Shown here: positions 1-9,396 of the stretch, piece after piece
How the letters are laid out: each line of letters starts with the position of its first letter
Position numbering within the stretch: the stretch's first letter is position 1
Assembly (NCBI GenBank): GCA_003451595.1
Contig: DMDA01000060.1
Location: 1 to 21,918 of the forward strand
DNA: 21,918 nt
Direction: 5' to 3'
From: Chloroflexota bacterium
GTDB lineage: Bacteria > Chloroflexota > Anaerolineae > Caldilineales > Caldilineaceae
Program-made: the position numbers and the translations under genes
The notes under the pieces: generated by a model
Seen by the model: only the letters and a program-made list of their open reading frames with translations
Database searches by the model: none
Told to the model about the DNA's origin: nothing

Positions 1-459
<459 letters not shown>

Positions 460-888
460 AGATTAGGAGATTAGGAGATTAGGAGATTAGGAGATTGGGA
501 GATTAGGAGATTGGAGATTAGAGATTAGGAGATTGGAGATTGGGAGGTGCGGCTTGGGGACGGATTTGAGTGACTTGGAGAGTTATCAGATGGCGGAGTC
601 GCTGGCGCAGGTGGTGTGGGAGATCGTGGAGCGCTGGAAATCATTTGAGCGACAGACGATTGGCTCGCAGCTTGTCCGCGCCGCCGATTCCGTGGGCGCC
701 AACATCGCAGAGTCGCACGGGCGGTTCTACTATGGCGAGAAGCTCCAGTTTCTGTATTACGCACGCGGCAGTCTCTACGAGACGCGGCACTGGCTGCGAT
801 TGGCCTGGCGACGCAGTCTAAGGAAGCGAGCGAGAGATACAGTGCGGCGGAGCCAATCTCCAATCTCTCAATCTCCAATCTCAATTCC
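460..888. repeat. Repeat element A: palindromic arms enclosing the S23-type ORF
   Basis: The left arm (460-545) is about eleven tandem units of GGAGATTA, GGAGATTG or GAGATTR (7-8 bases). The right arm (853-888) is built from the complementary units CCAATCTC and TCAATCTC. A perfect 15-bp inverted pair joins 529-543 (GAGATTGGAGATTGG) to 853-867. The intervening 309 bases carry the core of the four-helix-bundle ORF. The other six copies in this window have only a short unique spacer of about 18-35 bases in this place. The left arm abuts the trpE stop codon, and the right arm ends just before the trpS ribosome-binding site. Confidence 0.85.
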
Positions 889-917
889 AACGAAATCATT
901 TCTACGGAGGAAGTTAT

Positions 918-925
<8 letters not shown>
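533..925 (+). pseudogene. Four-helix-bundle (S23 / rRNA intervening-sequence type) protein, probably truncated or frameshifted
   Basis: The core from about residue 15 to 96 matches the S23 four-helix-bundle family. It has the helix-1 pattern (LESYQMAESLAQVVWEI), then GSQLVRAADSVGANIAES with the hallmark R-A-x-S-x-x-x-N-I-A-E, GR after it, and a YYARGSLYETRHWL third-helix segment. Family members are usually 110-130 residues and of unknown function; a relative (Avd) works in diversity-generating retroelements. The fourth helix is not recognisable here: after RRSLRKRARD the frame reads into the right repeat arm, giving SQSPISQSPIS, and overlaps the start of trpS by eight bases. The only ATG near the start is at 590; TTG at 533 lies in the left repeat arm, and no ribosome-binding site is clear. 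Another frame after about 811 reads TQSKEASERYSAAE, so a frameshift is possible. The S23 assignment is firm; intactness is doubtful. Confidence 0.6.
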
Positions 926-1980
<1,055 letters not shown>

Positions 1981-1988
<8 letters not shown>

Positions 1989-2057
1989 AGATTGGAGATT
2001 GGGCTTCGCTTGGGCAACGATGCCTCGCCGCCGATCAATCTCCAATCTCCAATCTCC
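1981..2057. repeat. Repeat element B: short palindromic array between trpS and trpG
   Basis: The left arm at 1981-2001 (GAGATTAGAGATTGGAGATT plus G) pairs with the right arm at 2036-2056, built of CAATCTC units. Together they make a 21-bp stem with one mismatch around a 34-base spacer of unique sequence. The left arm overlaps the end of trpS and supplies its stop codon. The right arm ends about ten bases before the trpG ribosome-binding site. In RNA this would be a strong intercistronic hairpin. It lacks a U-tract, so I do not call it a terminator. Confidence 0.85.
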
Positions 2058-2081
2058 ATTTCATAAAGGAGCATCCCTACC

Positions 2082-2675
2082 ATGATCGCCGTGATCGACA
2101 ATTACGACAGTTTCACCTACAATCTGGTGCAGTTTTTGGGCGAGCTAACGATGCACATGCCGGTGCACGGTGAGCATCACGCCGAGATTCGCGTCTGGCG
2201 CAACGATGAGATCGACGTCGAAGAATTGGCGGAACTGCACCCGACGCACATCGTCATCAGTCCCGGCCCCGGTTCGCCGGAGAAGGACAGCGGCGTGAGC
2301 AACGACGTGATCCGCGTGCTGGGGCAGAGGACGCCGATCCTGGGCGTCTGTTTGGGGCAACAGTGCATAGGCTACGTCTTTGGTGGACAGGTGGTGCGCG
2401 CGCCGCGGCTGATGCACGGCAAGGTCAGCCCGGTGCACCACAAGGGCGTTGGCGTCTTCAAGGGGCTGCCCAGCCCGATGACCGCCACGCGCTACCACAG
2501 CCTGATCGTCGCCGAGCCGCTGCCCGACGTGCTGGAGGTCACCGCCTTCACCGCCGACGGCGAGCTGATGGGCATCCGCCACAAGACGCTGCCGATTCAC
2601 GGCGTGCAGTTTCACCCGGAGAGCATCCTGACCGAGCACGGGAAGGATTTGCTGGCGAATTTTTTGAGAATGTAG
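2082..2675 (+). CDS. trpG: Anthranilate synthase component II (glutamine amidotransferase)
   Basis: This class I glutamine amidotransferase hydrolyses glutamine and passes ammonia to TrpE. The 197-residue length is normal. Landmarks are the opening DNYDSFTYNLVQFL, the oxyanion-region VISPGPGSPEKDSG, the nucleophile elbow GVCLGQQCIG with catalytic Cys90, a TATRYHSL segment, and GVQFHPESILTEHG carrying the catalytic His178 and Glu180. The position after LG, usually His in LGHQ, is Gln here; this residue is not part of the catalytic triad. ATG 2082 is preceded by AAAGGAG with about ten bases of spacing. PabA-type proteins look the same and can serve both anthranilate and aminodeoxychorismate synthases, so a dual role cannot be excluded. 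The neighbours trpE, trpS and trpD support TrpG. The gene is flanked on both sides by palindromic repeat elements. Confidence 0.95.
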   Translation: MIAVIDNYDSFTYNLVQFLGELTMHMPVHGEHHAEIRVWRNDEIDVEELAELHPTHIVISPGPGSPEKDSGVSNDVIRVLGQRTPILGVCLGQQCIGYVFGGQVVRAPRLMHGKVSPVHHKGVGVFKGLPSPMTATRYHSLIVAEPLPDVLEVTAFTADGELMGIRHKTLPIHGVQFHPESILTEHGKDLLANFLRM

Positions 2676-2681
2676 GAAGTG

Positions 2682-2868
2682 GAGAATAGAGAATAGAGAT
2701 TGGAGATTAGAGATTAGAGATTAGAGATTGGAGATTAGAGATTTGGGAGCGCGCGCGATATGGCGGGCGATCTCCAATCTCCAGTCTCCAATCTCCAGTC
2801 TCCAATCTCCAGTCTCCAATCTCCAGTCTCCAATCTCCAGTCGCTAATCTCCAGTCTCCAATCTCAAT
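2682..2868. repeat. Repeat element C: long palindromic array between trpG and the phosphotransferase gene
   Basis: The left arm (2682-2744) is made of GAGAATA and GAGATTA/G units. The spacer 2745-2769 is GC-rich and unique. The right arm (2770-2868) is very regular: about thirteen 7-base units that alternate CAATCTC and CAGTCTC, so that the 14-mer CAATCTCCAGTCTC recurs four times exactly, followed by slightly changed copies. The array runs to within three bases of the next start codon (ATG 2872), leaving that gene without a Shine-Dalgarno sequence. This regular stretch is likely to vary in copy number by slippage. Confidence 0.88.
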
Positions 2869-2871
2869 CAC

Positions 2872-3906
2872 ATGACCGATCTGACCGCTTCTATCCACAC
2901 CTACCTCACCACCGCGCCTGCCAGCGGCTTTGCCGGGCGGACGGTAACGGTGCGCGCGCATTGGCAGGGCGATGACAACCTGCTGTGGCGTGTGGACGTT
3001 GGCCATGACGCAGATGCCGGTGACGCGGCGGTTGTCAAGCTCTTTCTTGACGCCGGGCAAGCGCGCGGGCGGCGACAGTTCGATGGTCAGCAGATTTTTG
3101 CCCCGTTGGGGCTTGCGCCGGCGCCGCTCTGGTTCGACCGCTACCCGGAAGGACTGGCGCGGCAGGTGCTGGTCTATCGCTGGGTGGAAGGACGCGCTCT
3201 GGACGCCAGCAACGTCGATGAGCTGACTGCACTGGCGATGAGCGTTGCGGCTGTGCACAATCATGACGCCGCCGCCGTGCGCCGCATCTCCCCGCGCGCG
3301 GTCAGCCTCGACTACTTCTGGCGTGTGCTGGCGGGCGGGCTGACGCCAACGGCGCACTGGCTGGACGCAATCGCATGTCCGCGCCTGGCGCAGCTTGTTC
3401 GCGCCCTGGCGACAAGCGCTGCGGCCGTGGTTGACGCTGCGCTCCCCTGGTGGCAGGACGCGTCGCCAACGCCCGTGCACGGCGATCTGCGGCTGGTGAA
3501 CATCCTGATTCAGGGCGGTAGGTCGCTGCTGCTCGACTGGGAGATGTTCGGGCTGGGCGATCCGGCGCTTGACGCCGCCACGTTTCTCTTTCACGAAGGC
3601 GGCGCGTTGGGCGACGCAGGGCGAGCGCGCTGGCTGGACGCCTACTGCGCCTTCAGCCAGACGTCGGCAATCACCGCCCGTATCGCAACCTACATCCGGC
3701 TGCTGCCGCTGCAACACTTCGCCGACCTGCTCGCCAGGCTGAGCCAGCTTACGCCATCGGATCGCCGCGACCCAGATTTTCGCAACAATGCAGCGTTTCT
3801 GCGCCAGACGCTCGCCGTCGCCGGTGAAGCGGCCGCCGCCAACCTGCTCGACGCTGCCAGTGTGCCGCTGGACGAGATCGAACGGTTGGTGCAGCGCGAA
3901 ACATGA
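2872..3906 (+). CDS. Phosphotransferase of the APH / choline-kinase fold
   Basis: The protein has 344 residues with the kinase-like fold of the aminoglycoside phosphotransferase (APH, PF01636) superfamily. The catalytic loop is PVHGDLRLVNILI, with the likely catalytic Asp205 and metal-binding Asn210. The second metal-binding motif is LLLDWEMFGLGDPALDAATF, with Asp222. The N-lobe contains a plausible ATP-binding lysine in AVVKLFLD (Lys56). These residues suggest an active kinase that phosphorylates a small hydroxylated molecule, but the superfamily also includes homoserine, choline, methylthioribose and fructosamine kinases, so the substrate is unknown and antibiotic resistance should not be assumed. 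The start follows a CAATCTC repeat array with no visible ribosome-binding site, so translation may be weak, leaderless or coupled. It sits between trpG and trpD, about 90 bases before trpD. Confidence 0.82.
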   Translation: MTDLTASIHTYLTTAPASGFAGRTVTVRAHWQGDDNLLWRVDVGHDADAGDAAVVKLFLDAGQARGRRQFDGQQIFAPLGLAPAPLWFDRYPEGLARQVLVYRWVEGRALDASNVDELTALAMSVAAVHNHDAAAVRRISPRAVSLDYFWRVLAGGLTPTAHWLDAIACPRLAQLVRALATSAAAVVDAALPWWQDASPTPVHGDLRLVNILIQGGRSLLLDWEMFGLGDPALDAATFLFHEGGALGDAGRARWLDAYCAFSQTSAITARIATYIRLLPLQHFADLLARLSQLTPSDRRDPDFRNNAAFLRQTLAVAGEAAAANLLDAASVPLDEIERLVQRET

Positions 3907-3923
3907 GGTGAAGTTCAACCCAG

Positions 3924-3970
3924 AAGCTGCGGCTGCAAGTCGCAGCAGCTTACTCGGAGCAAGTTCCGAG
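3924..3970. promoter_or_regulatory. Two adjacent hairpins before trpD
   Basis: The first hairpin pairs AAGCTGC (3924-3930) with GCAGCTT (3945-3951), and then TGC (3934-3936) with GCA (3942-3944) after a three-base bulge. The second pairs CTCGGA (3953-3958) with TCCGAG (3965-3970) around the loop GCAAGT. Both turn regions contain the sequence GCAAGT. No U-tract follows, so a terminator is unlikely. A small dispersed repeat or an intercistronic RNA structure that affects trpD translation fits better. The trpD ribosome-binding site lies just downstream. Confidence 0.5.
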
Positions 3971-3998
3971 CGACGAATATCAGGAAGGAGATCGACCC

Positions 3999-5033
<1,035 letters not shown>

Positions 5034-5038
5034 GTCGG

Positions 5039-5697
5039 TTGGAAATAACGATCATATTCGTGATACGATGTCTGGCATGGCAGCACGAACACTGGTTTCC
5101 GAAGTCACCCACGGCGCGGACATCGTCTAACGGATATGTCCTGTCATCATTGCGGAACTGCATCGCACAGGGCGATGCCGAGGAGATTCTACAGGAGTTG
5201 CCAGCGGAGAGCGTTGACCTGATTTTTACATCACCGCCTTACTACAATGCTCGCCCTGAATATGTTGACTACATCGGATATGAAGAGTATCTGTTGAAGA
5301 TTCGCAAAGTGCTGCACCACGCACATCGAGTTCTGGCGGAAGGACGTTTTTTTGTGATGAATGTCTCGCCAGTCTTGATTCGCCGTGCCAGCCGCAGTCA
5401 AGCGTCGAAACGAATCGCAGTGCCATTCGACATGCATCGTCTCTTTATTGAGGAGGGCTACGACTTCATTGACGACATTATTTGGGAAAAACCAGAGGGA
5501 GCAGGCTGGGCAACCGGACGCGGGCGGCGCTTTGCTGCTGATCGCAATCCTCTGCAATACAAGCCCGTTCCGGTTACGGAGTACATGTGGGCTTCATCGA
5601 CCTCTCCGATAACTACACACCACATTATGTGCGTGAACCTGGCGCTAAGTACAATATTGAGAGCCAGCTCAAGTCAGAGAGGGATGCTCCACTATAA
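5039..5697 (+). pseudogene. Site-specific DNA methyltransferase remnant (N4/N6-type, beta-like order)
   Basis: The readable core, from about 5130 to 5590, has the amino-methyltransferase catalytic motif TSPPYYN, preceded by GDAEEILQELPAESVDLIF and followed by FVMNVSPVLI, WEKPEGAGW and NPLQYKPVPVTEY. The C-terminal AdoMet motif (DPFxGSGT) expected in this order of motifs is absent, so activity is unlikely. The frame breaks near both ends. Upstream, a short reading from ATG 5068 (MSGMAARTLVSEVTHGADIV) stops at 5130 in another frame. Downstream, after about 5590, that same other frame reads GFIDLSDNYTPHYVREPG and on to a TAA at 5695-5697, exactly where the convergent gene ends. The unshifted frame instead runs on into the antisense of that gene and stops only at 5881. 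Base composition is visibly more AT-rich than the neighbours, which fits a transferred restriction-modification gene in decay. The downstream peptide could belong to a different lost gene. Confidence 0.75.
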
Positions 5698-8600
5698 CGG
5701 CGTCACCGCAATCAACGCCCCGCCTGCACTGTCCACCACCCAGATCACGCCGTCGGGCGCCACCGCAATGCCGACCGGACGCACAGGGCGGCCAAGGAGA
5801 GCGTTGAGATTCCATGCGCCCAACGGCTCACCATCGGCGTCATGCAGCAAAATACGCCCGCCCTCCGGCTCTGTAATGTAGAGCCTGCCGGCAGCGTCGC
5901 GCGCCAGGTGTGGACTATCGACGGTGTTGGCGGGCATCAGCGGCCAGGCGCGCTCGATCTGGCCGCCTGGTGCATAGCGGATCAGACGATAACCTTGCCC
6001 GTCGGCAACGAAGATACGCCCATTTTCCCCCATCACCACATCAACCGGCTGGGCATCCTCACCTGGCCAGACGACGGTCTGCGCGGCCACTGCGCCAGCT
6101 CCATCCAACGTGACAATGCGGTTGTTGGGTGTATTCGCAATGAGCACGCCACCTTCCGGTCCGACGCCGATCCCGCGTGAGCGGTCGGCAAACGCGCTGT
6201 CAAGTTCTGTCGCGAAGGGCATCATGGCTCCATCCAACGTGAAAGCGCGCACACGCGCGGCGCCAGCATCCAGAACATAGAGCAGCCCGTCGTGCACCGC
6301 CAGATCGGTTGGCTCCACCAGAGGCTGCGCACCGCCGTCGATGACGCGACGCTGCTGACCCTCTGGTGTGAAGACCAGCAACCGCTGCGCACCGCTCTCC
6401 GCTACGTAAATGACCCCGTTGTCAGCGACGGTTACGCCGCGTGGCAATGCCAACCCAGTGACAACGTCCTGCGCCTCTCCAGCCAACGCCGCAGGTTCTA
6501 CAACCGCCGCAGCGCCCGCAGCAGTGGGTGGCTGCAAGAACGCATCCAGGGTCGGCAACGTCACGCCAGCGTAGCTTGCCTGAGGCGGAAAGAGCGCCTC
6601 ACTTGGAATAATTTGACGTGAGCCACCTGGTGGTTGCCAGTAGACGTTGATGTGGGTGTGATCGGTGCGATCGGCCAGGCGAATCCGGATGTCGTGCAGC
6701 CCGGCGGTCAGTGCGATCTCCCCCTCGCTGAGAATATTCGGCTGCTCCGCACGCACGATCGGCATCTCATCGATCCACAGTTCAGACTCGTCGATTGACT
6801 CCAGGCCCAAACGATAGCGCCCTGCCACCGGCGCGGCCAGTTTGCCCGTCCATTCCACCGTGTACGGGCGCGGCAATGGCGTCACGTGGATGTAGCGATT
6901 GAAGCGGCTGTCGATGCGGCTGAAGGCTTCGGGCGCCTGCCACGCACCATTGGCGAAATAGCGCCCCAGCAGACCATGCGCCAGGCGCGGAACATGGTAC
7001 AACTCTGTTGCCGGGATTGGTTCGACGGGACGCGTCGGCGTGCGCCAGGAGAGCTGGAAGCGCCCCGGCGCACCCACCGCGCGCAGCCGCAGCGTGTGAT
7101 TGCCTTCGGCCAACATCAACCCACCTGCCAGGGCGCCAGTCCCCGACAACACCGTGCGTTCGCCGATCAACAATTCAGCCGCAGCAGGCGTCTCCAGAAT
7201 AAAATCGTACTGACCTGCCAGGGGAACATGCAGGATGCCCTCCCACGCTACCGAAAAAGGGGACGGCAGCGGCGCGCGCTGCATCCAGTCGGCGGCGAGT
7301 TGTGCTTCGATGCGCGTCAACACTGGCTCGCCTGCCCAGGCGTCATTCGGGTAGTACTTCGCCGTCACCCCGCGGATCGACGCCACGTCCGCTGGCGAAA
7401 GCTGTACAGTGAAGAGCACCGGCGGTCCTGCGATGGGTGGCGTCGTTTCGGTGAAGACTGCGTTCGGATACAGCAGCCTCGCCTCGTCGTAGAGGGCGCG
7501 GCTATCGGCATTGAGAATCAGCAACGCACTGCGATCGGGCGCAAAATCCAGGGGGAATTGATCAAGCGTATCGAGTTCGCGGTAGGTGGGAGCATTGCGC
7601 GCCACAAACTTGATCGTCGGATGGCCATGAAAGAAGGCAGTGACGTAGGCGTCGGTGTTCGAGTCGAGATCAGCCAGCAAGCGCGCCGCCAACGTTTCTG
7701 GCGTTGAATAGGCATTCCATACAGCAAAGTCATTCGCCTGGCGCACAAAATAGGTGTGCGCATTCAACACGACAATCGCAGTCAATAGCGCCACCGCCGG
7801 CCAACGCAACGCATGTGGGTAATAACGCCCGGCGGTCTGCATCCAGACCCGCGCCAGCACGGCTAACGGGATCACTGCCAGCAGATAGGCGACTGGCAAC
7901 GTAGCATTGGCGCGCAGTGATTGCGGCGCCTCAAAGTCGAGCGAAAGCACGCCGCCCATCAACCCAAACACCAGCCACAACAGCAGAAACAGATAGGTGG
8001 GGTTCAGCGCCGATCGCAGCGCGTAGGCAACGCCGGCCACAAAGAGCGTCCCGGTCACCGGGTCGAGCATCGGGTTGCCGGGTAGATTATGGCGGCCGTT
8101 CGGATCGCCGAACACGTTGAACATGAGCAGGTGTCGGCGCAGATTTTCCCACAGCGCAGGCCATCGCTCCGCCTCAGACTTGCCGGCAAAGATGAAAGTG
8201 TCTTCAATGCGCGCCCAGAAGATTTCCGGGTGCTTCGTTGCATAGACGGCGAGCGGCGCCACCACCACTTCTGCCAGAAAGATCAGCACCACGACACCGA
8301 ACCAGAAAACAGCTGGCGGCCAGGCGCGTTGCGTGAGCCGCGTATGCAGCGCCAGATAGATCAGGAAGATCGCCACCACCGGAACAAATAGCCGAAACGA
8401 AGTATAGAAAGAGAGACCCAACCCCAGCGCCACACCCGCCAGGGCAAATTCGAGCAGACGCCGCGTGCGCAGCCCACGCAACAGAAACGCCGCAGTCAAC
8501 AAGGTGAAGAGCGGCGTCGACATCGTTGAGTACATGCCGAACCGACTCAACGTCACCGCCCAACTAGAGGCAGCCAACAGCGCCGCCGCCACCAACCCCA

Positions 8601-9366
8601 ACCGCCGCCCGAAAAGCTCAGCGCCGACAAGATAACCCGCCGCCACCGTCAGCAAGCCAAAGAGCACACTGACCAGCCGGATCGACTGAACGCTGACGCC
8701 AAACCACGCAAACGCGCCGGCTACCAGGTAGAGATAGTGCGCCGGACCGGTGATGGCGCCCTCAAAGATCGGACGGAACTGTGGGCTGTCGAGGATGCGC
8801 AACGCCTGCAAGCCGTGCTCAGCCTCGTCATACCAGACGCCGAACGGGAGATCAGCAAAGCGCCACAGCCGCAGGATCGCCGCCACCATCAGGATCACCA
8901 CCAGCCAGAGGCTGCACCACCTTCCTGGAAGATCGGGGGCTGTGGGCTGTTGTGTGGACGACAACGCTAACCCGTAATCGAGCAGGGCGACGCCCGCCAG
9001 CGCCGCCAGCAGCGCTGCGCCGAGCCAAAGCCACGCCTGCCCGGCAAATGGCTCAAACTCATGGAACTGCTGCACGGCGTTCAGAGTCAGCAACAGCGCG
9101 ATAGCCAGGAGGCCTACGCCGGTGCGCACACCCCAACCATCGCGCACACCTGGCCACCAGGCTTCGCCGGAGGCGCGCACCGTGAGCTGACGGAGAGGAT
9201 CACAGTGAGCGCGGCGGAAGATAAGGACAAAAGCCACCGCGCCGACCAACAACAGTAGCCCGGCATCCCACCCACCGCCCGCCGCCAGCGCGCGCTGCCC
9301 CACCCATGCAGCCACCAGTGCGCCAAGCCCAAACAGAAAAGGACGAATTCCGCTACGTTGGGTCAT
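5692..9366 (-). CDS. GT39-type membrane glycosyltransferase with two PA14 domains and an NHL propeller
   Basis: This 1224-residue protein has three parts. Residues 1-540 are hydrophobic with many membrane segments. After a membrane helix comes FGVWYDEAEHG, with the Asp180-Glu181 pair typical of the first outer loop of GT-C (PMT/ArnT-like) enzymes that use polyprenyl-phosphate sugars. Residues about 667-795 and 797-928 are two PA14-like beta domains (VTAKYYPND...PLPSPFSVAWEG and LLGRYFANG...PLPRPYTVEWTG), which often bind sugars. Residues about 960-1224 form NHL-type propeller blades (LPRGVTVADNGVIYVAES, PVGIAVAPDGVIWVVDS). The soluble domains should lie outside the membrane. The probable role is sugar transfer with an attached carbohydrate- or wall-binding module; donor and acceptor are unknown. 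It is the last gene of the leftward set, 30 bases after its upstream neighbour. No clear ribosome-binding site precedes ATG 9366. Confidence 0.85.
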   Translation of the reverse strand: MTQRSGIRPFLFGLGALVAAWVGQRALAAGGGWDAGLLLLVGAVAFVLIFRRAHCDPLRQLTVRASGEAWWPGVRDGWGVRTGVGLLAIALLLTLNAVQQFHEFEPFAGQAWLWLGAALLAALAGVALLDYGLALSSTQQPTAPDLPGRWCSLWLVVILMVAAILRLWRFADLPFGVWYDEAEHGLQALRILDSPQFRPIFEGAITGPAHYLYLVAGAFAWFGVSVQSIRLVSVLFGLLTVAAGYLVGAELFGRRLGLVAAALLAASSWAVTLSRFGMYSTMSTPLFTLLTAAFLLRGLRTRRLLEFALAGVALGLGLSFYTSFRLFVPVVAIFLIYLALHTRLTQRAWPPAVFWFGVVVLIFLAEVVVAPLAVYATKHPEIFWARIEDTFIFAGKSEAERWPALWENLRRHLLMFNVFGDPNGRHNLPGNPMLDPVTGTLFVAGVAYALRSALNPTYLFLLLWLVFGLMGGVLSLDFEAPQSLRANATLPVAYLLAVIPLAVLARVWMQTAGRYYPHALRWPAVALLTAIVVLNAHTYFVRQANDFAVWNAYSTPETLAARLLADLDSNTDAYVTAFFHGHPTIKFVARNAPTYRELDTLDQFPLDFAPDRSALLILNADSRALYDEARLLYPNAVFTETTPPIAGPPVLFTVQLSPADVASIRGVTAKYYPNDAWAGEPVLTRIEAQLAADWMQRAPLPSPFSVAWEGILHVPLAGQYDFILETPAAAELLIGERTVLSGTGALAGGLMLAEGNHTLRLRAVGAPGRFQLSWRTPTRPVEPIPATELYHVPRLAHGLLGRYFANGAWQAPEAFSRIDSRFNRYIHVTPLPRPYTVEWTGKLAAPVAGRYRLGLESIDESELWIDEMPIVRAEQPNILSEGEIALTAGLHDIRIRLADRTDHTHINVYWQPPGGSRQIIPSEALFPPQASYAGVTLPTLDAFLQPPTAAGAAAVVEPAALAGEAQDVVTGLALPRGVTVADNGVIYVAESGAQRLLVFTPEGQQRRVIDGGAQPLVEPTDLAVHDGLLYVLDAGAARVRAFTLDGAMMPFATELDSAFADRSRGIGVGPEGGVLIANTPNNRIVTLDGAGAVAAQTVVWPGEDAQPVDVVMGENGRIFVADGQGYRLIRYAPGGQIERAWPLMPANTVDSPHLARDAAGRLYITEPEGGRILLHDADGEPLGAWNLNALLGRPVRPVGIAVAPDGVIWVVDSAGGALIAVTPL

Positions 9367-9396
9367 GATGACACATGACGCGCGATGACTTGCGCC

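Noticed and set aside
2760..2975. Small plus-strand ORF with LQSPVSN repeats
   Set aside because: It is a translation of repeat element C followed by the wrong frame of the phosphotransferase gene.
2872..3906. Aminoglycoside-resistance gene
   Set aside because: Only the general APH-fold motifs are visible; nothing ties it to antibiotics, and the superfamily has many metabolic kinases.
5068..5130. Separate 20-residue peptide gene
   Set aside because: No ribosome-binding site is seen; it fits better as the frameshifted 5' end of the methyltransferase remnant.
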